Assembly (NCBI GenBank): GCA_022402505.1
Contig: JAKRSE010000409.1
Span: forward strand, 1 to 5,163
Direction of reading: 5' to 3'
DNA: 5,163 bases
Origin: Fimbriimonadaceae bacterium
GTDB lineage: Bacteria > Armatimonadota > Fimbriimonadia > Fimbriimonadales > Fimbriimonadaceae
Part shown: piece by piece, positions 1 to 5,163 of the stretch
How the letters are laid out: each line of letters begins with the position of its first letter
Position numbering within the stretch: position 1 is the first letter of the stretch
Made by a program: the position numbers and the translations under genes
The notes under the pieces: model-generated
The model's input: only the letters and a program-made list of their open reading frames with translations
Told to the model about the DNA's origin: nothing
Database searches by the model: none

Positions 1-251
1 ACCAGGCCCATCATCAGTAAGCTGAGCAGCATCGTGTTCAGCACGTTCTTCTTGCGCACCATGCCGCCGTAGAAGAGCGCCAACGCCGGAGTCATCAGGA
101 GAACGAGCGCCGTGGCAACCAGCATCCACAGGCTGTCCACCTTGTCAATCACGGGAGCCGCCGCTTCGGCTGCCTCTTGGGCAAAAGCGGCAGTCGAAAT
201 GCCAAGCAGTGCAAGGGCCGCAAAAGGGCGCCTCAAGGAAGTGTCTCTCAT
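1..251 (-). CDS. amt: Ammonium transporter (Amt/MEP/Rh family), N-terminal part, cut by the window edge
   Basis: This is the first 83 residues of an Amt family channel, which conducts ammonium/ammonia across the inner membrane. The start is the ATG at 251. Residues 1-24 look like a cleavable signal peptide: RR at 7-8, a hydrophobic core, then AFA before Q25. Bacterial Amt proteins often have such a signal. A short Ala/Glu-rich stretch is followed by the first transmembrane helix, about residues 41-61. The family signature FYGGMVRKKNVLNTM falls at 60-74, and a second helix begins near residue 75. The Shine-Dalgarno sequence is weak (GGTGA, 4 bases before the ATG). The gene lies 136 bases downstream of hisD on the same strand. 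In many bacteria amt is paired with a glnK/glnB PII gene, and such a partner would lie beyond the left edge. The family assignment is firm; the rest of the protein is not visible. Confidence 0.93.
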   Translation of the reverse strand, partial: MRDTSLRRPFAALALLGISTAAFAQEAAEAAAPVIDKVDSLWMLVATALVLLMTPALALFYGGMVRKKNVLNTMLLSLLMMGL

Positions 252-312
252 TCAATCACCAGGATCGCCTTCGACGATGAGAGGCAGGGCCGCGCCGCTG
301 CGGAGTCCTAAG

Positions 313-342
313 ACCATACTGGACCTGACAGACAAATTTCCA
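313..342 (-). promoter_or_regulatory. Weak possible sigma70-type promoter for amt
   Basis: Reading the minus strand, TGGAAA (337-342) and TATGGT (313-318) each match four of six bases of the -35 and -10 consensus and are 18 bases apart. The -10 box ends about 60 bases before the amt ATG. Matches this loose arise by chance, and I see no sigma54 (-24/-12) consensus, which is the type often found before amt. The main support is the position in the only sizeable minus-strand gap and the overlap of the -35 box with the inverted repeat. Confidence 0.2.
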
Positions 343-358
343 GAAATTCCAGAAATTC
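335..358. repeat. AT-rich 9-base tandem repeat overlapping a 14-base inverted repeat
   Basis: CCAGAAATT occurs twice in tandem (340-348 and 349-357). The first copy is also part of a perfect inverted repeat, AATTTC-CA-GAAATT (335-348). The patch is strikingly AT-rich for this window and lies in the hisD-amt gap, about 85-107 bases upstream of the amt start. It could bind a regulator or act as an AT-rich upstream promoter element. No regulator can be named from the sequence. Confidence 0.5.
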
Positions 359-387
359 AAAACGATCTTAGGCTCAGACTCGGAAAA

Positions 388-1785
388 TCACCTGGGAAAT
401 CGGATCGATGCGGCCCGACCGTGGAAGGGCAACCCCTCCATCTGGGCGAGAGTCTCGATCACCGGCCGGATGACATCGAGGTCTTCACGCTCGAAAGACG
501 TGACCGTCTGGAACCGCAGGAAGTCCTGAACGTTCACCGGAGAGCCGAACCTGGCCGCGCCCGAAGTCGGCAGAGCGTGGCTCGGTCCGGAGGCGTAATC
601 GCCCGCGCTCTGAGGGGTGAACCCTCCCAGAGCCACGCATCCGGCATTCGAGATCAACCCGAGGAAGCCCTCCGCCTCGTCGCCGTGGAGCGCCAGGTGC
701 TCCGGCGCAAAGTCGTCCACCAGGCGAGCCGCCTCTTCCGCCGACCCGCAGACCACGGCCAGGCCATGACTCCGAAGCGCGGCCCGAAGAACATCACCCC
801 GCTCGGCAGTCCCCGCCATCACCGCCGCCGAATCCAGGACCGCCTCGGCATCGGCCCGGCTGAAGGCGATGAGCAGCCCGACGTTGTCGTCGCTGTGCTC
901 CACCTGGGTCAAGAGGTCGGCGGCGGCGTGGAGCGGGTCGAACCCGGGGAGGCAGACGACTGCAACCTCGCTCGGGCCTGCATAGGCGGTCAAGCCGACC
1001 GTCCCCCAGAGCTGGCGCTTCGCCTCATTGACCCAGGTGTTGCCCGGGCCGACGATGAGGTCCACTCGGTCGAATCCGGGCCAGCCCAAGGCGAGGCCTG
1101 CAATCCCGGCCGCCCCGCCGCACTTCACAACCTGGGTCACGCCCGCCAGGCGACAGGCCTCCCGCACCGCCGGAGCGAGCGTGCCATCCGGCCGGGCGGG
1201 GGTCGCGGCGACGATCTCCCGGCAGCCGGCCACCTTTGCCGGGATCGCCGTCATCAGAATGCTGCTGGGATAGCTCGCCTTGCCGCCGGGAGCATAGACC
1301 CCCACGCGACGGATCGGAAGCATCCGCTGGCCGAGCATTCCGGATTCGATCCGATCCTGCCGCATCTCCGGAGGCATCGGCACCTTGATCGGGCCGAGCT
1401 GCATCTCCGTCTGAGCCTCGGGGTTGTCGCGCTCGACGGCCGAAGTCTGCCAGGCCCAGCCGGAGTCGATCCCCTCCCAGCCTTCGGCGATGACCTGAAG
1501 CTGGGTTCGGTGAAACTCCTCGATCCGCTCGGCCGCAGTGTGGAGCGCCTCGGTCTCCGCTTCGGAGAGGCCCTCCCCTTCCCCGTCGATCTCTTCCAGG
1601 ATCTCGGCAAGCCCGGGCGCATCGAACCTTCGGGCGCTCTCCAGCACCGCCTCTGCGCCCCGGACGGCCACGTCGTCGATGATCCGCCGCACCGTGTCGG
1701 CCTGAGCCGAATCGAACTTCGGGCGGCGGCGCGAGAGGGCCGGAACCCTCGGGTCGTCCGGGCCGACGATGTCGCAGAGCCTCAC
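388..1785 (-). CDS. hisD: Histidinol dehydrogenase
   Basis: A 465-residue HisD, the cytoplasmic zinc enzyme that oxidises L-histidinol to L-histidine in two NAD-dependent steps, the last of histidine synthesis. The expected active-site residues are present: Q294 and H297 (LLTQVEH), D396 (AGDYASG) and H455 (LPFHGRA) fit the four zinc ligands, and E362-H363 (FAPEHL) fit the catalytic Glu-His pair. VGVYAPGGKASYPSS (161-175), IVGPGNTWV (244-252) and YAGPSEVAVV (268-277) are family signatures. The GTG at 1785 is chosen because GGAGG lies 7 bases upstream and the codon overlaps the gltX stop as GTGA. The frame stays open further upstream, but that part is a shadow of gltX. The protein is longer than the usual 430 or so residues, mainly because of about 40 extra residues between FHRTQ (91-95) and the nucleotide-binding motif. 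No other his gene is visible here. A HisD-like paralogue with another substrate is possible but less likely. Confidence 0.95.
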   Translation of the reverse strand: MRLCDIVGPDDPRVPALSRRRPKFDSAQADTVRRIIDDVAVRGAEAVLESARRFDAPGLAEILEEIDGEGEGLSEAETEALHTAAERIEEFHRTQLQVIAEGWEGIDSGWAWQTSAVERDNPEAQTEMQLGPIKVPMPPEMRQDRIESGMLGQRMLPIRRVGVYAPGGKASYPSSILMTAIPAKVAGCREIVAATPARPDGTLAPAVREACRLAGVTQVVKCGGAAGIAGLALGWPGFDRVDLIVGPGNTWVNEAKRQLWGTVGLTAYAGPSEVAVVCLPGFDPLHAAADLLTQVEHSDDNVGLLIAFSRADAEAVLDSAAVMAGTAERGDVLRAALRSHGLAVVCGSAEEAARLVDDFAPEHLALHGDEAEGFLGLISNAGCVALGGFTPQSAGDYASGPSHALPTSGAARFGSPVNVQDFLRFQTVTSFEREDLDVIRPVIETLAQMEGLPFHGRAASIRFPR

Positions 1786-3317
1786 GCGAAGGCCTCCACG
1801 GCCGCCGCCAGCCGACGTCGCATGGCGGCCGGGCCGAGGACCGCCATCAGCTCCCACAGGCCAGGGCCGACCGACTTGCCCGTCAGGGCCAGACGGACCG
1901 GATGCACGACCGGGCCCAGCTTTTCGTGCCCCAGGTCGCTCGCCAGCCCGCGGATCAGGGCCTCGCAGTCGGCGTCCGTGGCCGATTCCCGGCCCTCCAG
2001 AGCCGCGGCAAGCCGAACCAGCAGGTCCAAGACCTCCGGCCTGCCCTGCCATTTCTTCAGGGCCTTCTCCTCGTACTCGGTCGGATCCTCCAGGAAGAAG
2101 CGGCAGGCGGGGCCGAAGTCGGCGAGCGAGCCGACGCGCTCCTGCTCCAGCGCGATCATCGCCTCGGCGTGGTCCGGATCGCTCTGAGCGGCCTCGCGCA
2201 GGAGCAGGATGTCGGCGAGCCGCCCGGCGGCCGTCGGGTCTTCCTCCGACTTGGCCTGCCAGTAGGACGCGGTCTCCTCCCGGCCGGCATATTCGACGAA
2301 CCTCTCGCGGACTTCAGCGACGGGGAGCGCACGAAGCCGCGCGCCCTGCATCCAGTTCAGCTTGTCCAGGTCGAAGATGCCGCTGGAGGGCTGAATCCCC
2401 TTCAGGTCGAAGGCTTCGGCCATCTCCTCCATCGACATGACCTCTCGGTCGCCTCCCGGGGCCCAGCCGATGAGGGCGATGAAATTGGCGAGGGCGTCGC
2501 CCAGGTAGCCCGCCTTGCGAAAGTCCAGACAGGAGGTGTCGCCATGCCGCTTGCTCAGCTTGCTCCCGTCGCGCCCCTTGATCACGGGAAGATGCACGAG
2601 GACGGGAGGTTCCACCCCCAGCGCCCGCCAGAGCACGACATGCTTCGGCGCGCTGCTGATCCACTCTTCGCCGCGGAAGATGTTGGTGATCCCCATCAGA
2701 TGGTCATCCACCATCGCCGCGAAGTGGTAGGTCGGCATCCCGTCGGCCTTGATGAGGACCGGGTCGTCCACCGTGTCGCCTTCGAACTCGAGCCGGCCTC
2801 GGATGGCGTCTTCAAACACGATCTTCTCGCCTCGGGGGATCCGGAGCCGCAGGACTCCCGGTCGGCCCGCCGCCCGAGCCTCCTCCACCTTCGCCGCCGA
2901 CGCCTCGCGCCAGTCTCCGCCGAAGTAGCCGGTGGGGAGCTTGTTGACCTGCTGGAACAGGCGCATTTCGTCGAGTTCGTCGGGAGTGTCGAACGCCCAG
3001 TAGGCCGCACCCGATTCCACCAGGCGGTCGATGAAGGTCTGGTAGATCCCCGCCTCCTTCCGCTCGCTCTGGCGGTAGGGCGCGTGGGGGCCGCCAACTT
3101 CCATGCCTTCCTGCCATTCCACGCCGACAAACCGGAGCGATTCGATGAGGTCGACTTCCGTCTCCGGACGATGGCGGCTCCGGTCCGTATCTTCGAACCG
3201 AAGGATGTTCACGCCTCCAAACCGTTTGGCGAAGAGATGGTTGTAGAGCGCCGTTCGGATGTTGCCGACGTGGGGGCTCCCGGTCGGGCTTGGGGCATAT
3301 CGGACGCGCACGCTCAT
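1782..3317 (-). CDS. gltX: Glutamyl-tRNA synthetase (class I)
   Basis: A 511-residue GluRS, which charges tRNA-Glu with glutamate in the cytoplasm. In organisms lacking GlnRS the enzyme also misacylates tRNA-Gln for GatCAB; the sequence alone does not show which type this is. The catalytic Rossmann fold carries YAPSPTGSPHVG (residues 8-18, the HIGH region), RFEDTDRSR (40-48), the YHFAAMVDD block (197-205), and GSKLSKR (251-257, the KMSKS loop). The helical anticodon-binding region follows, ending in ALTGKSVGPGLWELMAVLG (477-495), typical of GluRS. The ATG at 3317 is chosen because it places MSVRVRYAPSPTG at the N-terminus as in relatives; an upstream in-frame TTG at 3380 would add 21 unsupported residues. 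The Shine-Dalgarno sequence is poor. The zinc-binding Cys/His positions of the E. coli enzyme are absent (A108, D110 and no Cys/His nearby), as in the Thermus type. The gene overlaps hisD by 4 bases and diverges from the GYF_2-TM2 gene. Confidence 0.97.
   Translation of the reverse strand: MSVRVRYAPSPTGSPHVGNIRTALYNHLFAKRFGGVNILRFEDTDRSRHRPETEVDLIESLRFVGVEWQEGMEVGGPHAPYRQSERKEAGIYQTFIDRLVESGAAYWAFDTPDELDEMRLFQQVNKLPTGYFGGDWREASAAKVEEARAAGRPGVLRLRIPRGEKIVFEDAIRGRLEFEGDTVDDPVLIKADGMPTYHFAAMVDDHLMGITNIFRGEEWISSAPKHVVLWRALGVEPPVLVHLPVIKGRDGSKLSKRHGDTSCLDFRKAGYLGDALANFIALIGWAPGGDREVMSMEEMAEAFDLKGIQPSSGIFDLDKLNWMQGARLRALPVAEVRERFVEYAGREETASYWQAKSEEDPTAAGRLADILLLREAAQSDPDHAEAMIALEQERVGSLADFGPACRFFLEDPTEYEEKALKKWQGRPEVLDLLVRLAAALEGRESATDADCEALIRGLASDLGHEKLGPVVHPVRLALTGKSVGPGLWELMAVLGPAAMRRRLAAAVEAFA
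1793..1797 (-). promoter_or_regulatory. Ribosome binding site for hisD inside the gltX end
   Basis: On the minus strand GGAGG lies 7 bases before the GTG at 1785, within the last codons of gltX. This strong, well-spaced site decides the hisD start and, with the GTGA stop/start overlap, points to coupled translation of gltX and hisD. Confidence 0.7.
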
Positions 3318-3357
3318 GGAACGACCCAGAAGATACCAATCGCTCGGCCGGACCTTT

Positions 3358-3363
3358 GGGAGG
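3358..3363 (+). promoter_or_regulatory. Possible ribosome binding site for an alternative start of the GYF_2-TM2 gene
   Basis: GGGAGG lies 10 bases before an in-frame GTG at 3374, which would lengthen the downstream protein by seven residues. The ATG at 3395 has only a poor site (GGACG, GTGGG). No conserved domain reaches this far N-terminal, so the start cannot be settled from the sequence. Confidence 0.25.
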
Positions 3364-3394
3364 CTTCGGGAAGGTGCCAAGATGGACGTGGGTC

Positions 3395-3979
3395 ATGCGG
3401 CTGCATCCCGAACCGCCGCCGCCGCGTCTGACCTCTTCAAGCGAGCCCGTGGACCGTCAGGATTTGGAACAAAAGCTGGAGCCCCAGGAAGCGGCGGAAT
3501 GGTACTACGTCGGCCGCTACGGCGAGCTGGGGCCGCTGACCCTGAGCCAGATGCAGGACCTGGCCATGGACGGGGTCATCTCGAGCGACACCTTTGTGTG
3601 GAAGCAGGGGATGGCCGAATGGAAGCCCGCCTCCTCGATGTCCGACCTGTCGACCAGGCTGGGGGCCGAGCTGCCTCCGCCTCCGCCGCCCATGCCCGTC
3701 GTGGACTCCCGCACCATCGCCCCGACCGCCCCCAGGTCTGAGCCAACCTATCATCACCACCGGATCGAGGACAGTCCCCTGAGCCGCAGCCGGGCGGGAC
3801 TCCTGAACCTGATCCCCGGAGTCGGGCGGCTGTATCTGGGCTACAGCGCCATCGGTGTATTGCAGCTCGTCACGTTCCTGGTCTGCGGAGTCGGCTTCAT
3901 CTGGGCGGTCATCGACAGCATCTACATCCTCACCGGCGGCCTGAAGCACGACGGATACGGCCGCCCGCTGAAGGACTGA
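3395..3979 (+). CDS. GYF_2 domain and TM2 domain membrane protein
   Basis: A 194-residue protein with two recognisable parts. Residues 36-83 form a GYF_2 (DUF4339) domain: WYYVGRYGELGPLTLSQM, then DGVISSDTFVWKQGMAEWKPA. Such domains are thought to bind proline-rich peptides. A linker with six consecutive prolines (94-99) and a His-rich patch (120-122) follow. Residues 132-182 form a TM2 domain: NLIPGVGRLYLGY, then two hydrophobic helices (about 150-162 and 164-180) ending in IDSIYILTGG. The DRF motif of many TM2 proteins appears here as GRL. The protein should sit in the cytoplasmic membrane with the GYF_2 domain probably cytoplasmic; its role is unknown. The polyproline linker could itself be a GYF ligand, which is only inference. 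The start is uncertain: ATG 3395 is used, with GTG 3374 (better Shine-Dalgarno) and GTG 3449 as alternatives. It diverges from gltX and lies 12 bases before the next gene, a likely operon partner. Confidence 0.88.
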   Translation: MRLHPEPPPPRLTSSSEPVDRQDLEQKLEPQEAAEWYYVGRYGELGPLTLSQMQDLAMDGVISSDTFVWKQGMAEWKPASSMSDLSTRLGAELPPPPPPMPVVDSRTIAPTAPRSEPTYHHHRIEDSPLSRSRAGLLNLIPGVGRLYLGYSAIGVLQLVTFLVCGVGFIWAVIDSIYILTGGLKHDGYGRPLKD

Positions 3980-3991
3980 CCCCCGTCCGCC

Positions 3992-4555
3992 ATGAGCGAG
4001 AACCCCTTCCGACCGCCGACCCTGGAGGAGCTGCTCCTGATCCGCAAGTCGGCCATGGCCGTCGCCGCGCTGGCCGTGAGCCTGCCCAACGCCTTCGCCG
4101 CCGCCATCCTCGCCGACCGCATGGACGAATACATCCATGAGACGAAGGCCGACCGGCTCGCCCTGCAGCAGACCGACTTCGGAGCCTACGCCGGCCTCCT
4201 CGCCCGAGAGTGCGTGGTCCGCTGGGCCGCAACCGAAGCCGAAGCCCTGCTGATGAAGCCCGGCGAAGCCGCCGAAGCCGAACCTCCCGCCACCGAAGCC
4301 CTGGACCAGGCAAACGTCCACCTGAGGCTCTGGGAATCGCTCGACCCGCTGCTTCCCTGGCGGTTCGAATCGCCCGGACTCAACCCGGCGGAATCCGTCG
4401 TGGAGGCCCTGAGCGCCTGCCACCGAATCGTCGCCCACACCCTCGTCCACGGCCCGCTGAACCCGGTCATCCTCGACTGCCAGGAACGCCTGGCAAGCGG
4501 CCAGGGAGTCTCCATCGCCTGGCTCCACGAACGGCTCGGCGAGACTTCCGACTGA
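3992..4555 (+). CDS. Hypothetical protein, probable operon partner of the GYF_2-TM2 gene
   Basis: A 187-residue protein I do not recognise. The reading frame shows strong G/C preference at third codon positions, starts 12 bases after the preceding stop and fills the space up to the tRNA region, so it is probably real. The N-terminus is polar (MSENPFRPPTLEELLLIRKS). Residues 21-41 are alanine-rich and hydrophobic, interrupted by SLPN; this could be a membrane-associated or buried helix, but it is a poor signal peptide because it lies well inside the chain. The rest looks soluble and mostly helical, with an Ala/Glu-rich stretch at 79-105 and tryptophans at 78, 114, 123 and 177. Three cysteines (74, 143, 163) are scattered and form no metal-binding motif. 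A GAAGGA sequence lies 16 bases before the ATG, farther than usual, so translation may depend on coupling to the upstream gene. ATG 4055 is an alternative start. No function is proposed. Confidence 0.7.
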   Translation: MSENPFRPPTLEELLLIRKSAMAVAALAVSLPNAFAAAILADRMDEYIHETKADRLALQQTDFGAYAGLLARECVVRWAATEAEALLMKPGEAAEAEPPATEALDQANVHLRLWESLDPLLPWRFESPGLNPAESVVEALSACHRIVAHTLVHGPLNPVILDCQERLASGQGVSIAWLHERLGETSD

Positions 4556-4568
4556 TTTTCGTCCCGGG

Positions 4569-4607
4569 ACCTGGAGGAAGGCCGAGCACCTGCCAACGAT
4601 TCCAGGT
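4569..4607. repeat. Inverted repeat between the hypothetical gene and the tRNA
   Basis: ACCTGGA (4569-4575) and TCCAGGT (4601-4607) are a perfect 7-base inverted repeat with a 25-base loop, starting 13 bases after the stop of the preceding gene. The palindrome GTCCCGGGAC (4561-4570) adjoins it. This may be a weak termination or processing structure before the tRNA. TATCTT at 4607-4612 could be a tRNA -10 box, but no convincing -35 accompanies it. Both are weak and may be chance. Confidence 0.3.
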
Positions 4608-4624
4608 ATCTTCACCAACCGCAC

Positions 4625-4700
4625 TGCCCCTTAGCTCAGTTGGTAGAGCAGCTGACTGTTAATCAGCGGGTCGTTGGTTCGAGTCCAACAGGGGCAGCCA
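4625..4700 (+). tRNA. tRNA-Asn (anticodon GUU)
   Basis: A complete 76-base tRNA that folds in standard cloverleaf form. The acceptor stem TGCCCCT (4625-4631) pairs with AGGGGCA (4690-4696). The D arm is GCTC/GAGC (4634-4637, 4646-4649). The anticodon stem is GCTGA/TCAGC (4651-4655, 4663-4667) around the loop CTGTTAA, giving anticodon GTT at 4658-4660, which reads AAC and AAU. The variable loop is GGGTC, and the T arm GTTGG/CCAAC encloses TTCGAGT. The discriminator is G4697 and CCA is encoded at 4698-4700, so it need not be added after transcription. All stems are perfectly paired and there is no intron. The gene lies on the same strand as the two genes before it and is followed by a strong hairpin. 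Confidence 0.98.
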
Positions 4701-4716
4701 GGAATCTTGGACGACG

Positions 4717-4758
4717 AGAGCCGGGTTGATTTCCGTTTTGGGAAGTCAACCCGGCTCT
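4717..4758. terminator. Strong hairpin between convergent genes, probable bidirectional terminator
   Basis: Bases 4717-4734 pair with 4741-4758 to form an 18-bp stem, perfect except for one G-T pair (4730/4745), closing a six-base loop GTTTTG. It starts 16 bases after the tRNA CCA end and finishes 15 bases from the stop of the convergent PEP-CTERM gene, an ideal place to end both transcripts. Neither side has a proper run of T (only GTTTGGG on the plus side), so it is not a classic intrinsic terminator. It may act without a U-tract or as a 3' end stabiliser. Confidence 0.65.
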
Positions 4759-4773
4759 GCGTTTGGGTGACGG

Positions 4774-5163
4774 TCAGGCGGTCTTGCGGCGGCGGAGCAT
4801 GAGGGCGCCGAGGCCGGTGAGGGCCAGGAGGGTGGCGGGCTCGGGGACCGGGGTGGCCGAGATCCGGACGTTGTCGAAGCTAACGTAGGACTCCAACGGC
4901 CCGGACGGGCCCGTCAATCTCACCGTCAGGAGCTCACCGACAGGTCCACCCGTCAGCGGGGAGACCCAGTTGAACGTGAAGGGGAGCATGTTCCCCGAGT
5001 TGAACGTCTCCGCCTTTGACTCGAGCAGGGTTCCGCCCGTCAGGACGCCGTTCGTCAGGGTCCCGCCCGACCAAAGCTCGACCGTACCCGTTGTGGTGTT
5101 GCCGGTACGCCCCTGCAGGTAGCTGACCGTGTAGATCGTCTCTCCCAGAATCTGATGGTTCAG
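4774..5163 (-). CDS. PEP-CTERM sorting-domain secreted protein, C-terminal part, cut by the window edge
   Basis: The last 129 residues of a larger protein; the frame stays open through the right edge, so the start lies outside. The C-terminus is a textbook PEP-CTERM signal: VPEP (residues 106-109 of the fragment), a short hydrophobic helix (110-123), and RRRK (124-127) two residues from the end. Such proteins are exported and then cut and attached or released by an exosortase at the outer surface. Before it is a beta-rich region dense in Thr, Gly, Ser and Asn, with ETIYTVSY (8-15), TGTVELWSGG (25-34), LLTVRL (77-82) and FDNVRI (96-101). This resembles the beta-sandwich module common ahead of PEP-CTERM tails in planctomycetes and verrucomicrobia, often ending in FDNVRL. 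A carbohydrate-binding-like role is possible but unproven. There are no cysteines in this part. A start at the internal ATG at 4989 would split the beta module and is not credible. Confidence 0.9.
   Translation of the reverse strand: MNHQILGETIYTVSYLQGRTGNTTTGTVELWSGGTLTNGVLTGGTLLESKAETFNSGNMLPFTFNWVSPLTGGPVGELLTVRLTGPSGPLESYVSFDNVRISATPVPEPATLLALTGLGALMLRRRKTA

Noticed and set aside
252..387. Intrinsic terminator after hisD
   Set aside because: Only very short imperfect pairings such as GTCC/GGAC are present, with no convincing GC-rich stem or T-run, so read-through from hisD into amt cannot be excluded.
1786..2052. N-terminal extension of hisD by 89 residues
   Set aside because: The extension is Gly/Pro/Arg-rich and runs inside gltX in another frame. 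The GTG at 1785 has a good ribosome binding site and places the HisD fold at the expected position.
112..2187. Long plus-strand open frame (691 residues) covering the hisD region
   Set aside because: It lies antisense to hisD and to the ends of amt and gltX. Its translation is low-complexity and Arg/Pro/His-rich with no recognisable domain, as expected of a GC-rich shadow frame.
3318..3380. Extension of gltX to an upstream TTG
   Set aside because: The extra 21 residues match nothing in the family, and the ATG at 3317 gives the usual GluRS N-terminus.
1902..3431. Plus-strand open frame of 509 residues across gltX
   Set aside because: It is antisense to a clear glutamyl-tRNA synthetase with all motifs intact and shows no domain of its own.
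3259..3741. Plus-strand open frame with an ATG at 3382 preceded by GGGAAGG
   Set aside because: Although the ribosome-site match is fair, the frame is out of register with the GYF_2-TM2 domains and gives a low-complexity Ala/Arg/Gly-rich product.
3437..4624. Minus-strand open frame of 395 residues across the GYF_2-TM2 and hypothetical genes
   Set aside because: It is antisense to a recognisable GYF_2-TM2 protein, spans two genes and is Gly/Gln/Val-rich without domains. This is also the main reason to prefer the plus strand for the 187-residue protein.
4625..4758. tRNA gene as an integration (att) site for a mobile element
   Set aside because: No repeat of the tRNA 3' end, integrase gene or compositional shift is visible within the window.

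Overview
This GC-rich window holds seven protein genes (two cut by the window ends) and one tRNA gene, in ordinary bacterial chromosomal order. The best guess for the source is a planctomycete (Planctomycetota). The grounds are a PEP-CTERM secreted protein, a GYF_2-TM2 membrane protein and the strong GC bias at third codon positions. This is inference: PEP-CTERM proteins also occur in Verrucomicrobia and Proteobacteria, and there is no 16S or other marker here.

The left two thirds (1-3317) lie on the minus strand, in transcription order gltX (glutamyl-tRNA synthetase), hisD (histidinol dehydrogenase) and the 5' part of an ammonium transporter gene (amt). gltX and hisD overlap by 4 bases (GTGA), and a good Shine-Dalgarno sequence for hisD sits inside the end of gltX, so they are almost certainly co-transcribed and probably translationally coupled. 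A 136-base gap separates hisD from amt. It contains an AT-rich patch with a 9-base tandem repeat, a 14-base inverted repeat and a weak possible promoter, so amt may have its own control. Glutamate supply, histidine synthesis and ammonium uptake give a loose nitrogen theme, but three housekeeping-type neighbours do not prove a functional unit.

From 3395 to 4555 two genes run on the plus strand, divergent from gltX and 12 bases apart. The first encodes a GYF_2 domain, a proline-rich linker and a two-helix TM2 membrane domain. The second encodes a 187-residue protein I do not recognise. A tRNA-Asn(GUU) gene with an encoded CCA follows at 4625-4700. A strong 18-bp hairpin (4717-4758) lies between this tRNA and a convergent minus-strand gene for a PEP-CTERM secreted protein, whose C-terminal 129 residues are in the window.

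I see no mobile element, CRISPR array, defence cassette or obvious novel system. The points most worth a second look are the roughly 40-residue insertion in HisD, the unrecognised protein paired with the GYF_2-TM2 protein, and the non-coding elements upstream of amt and around the tRNA.
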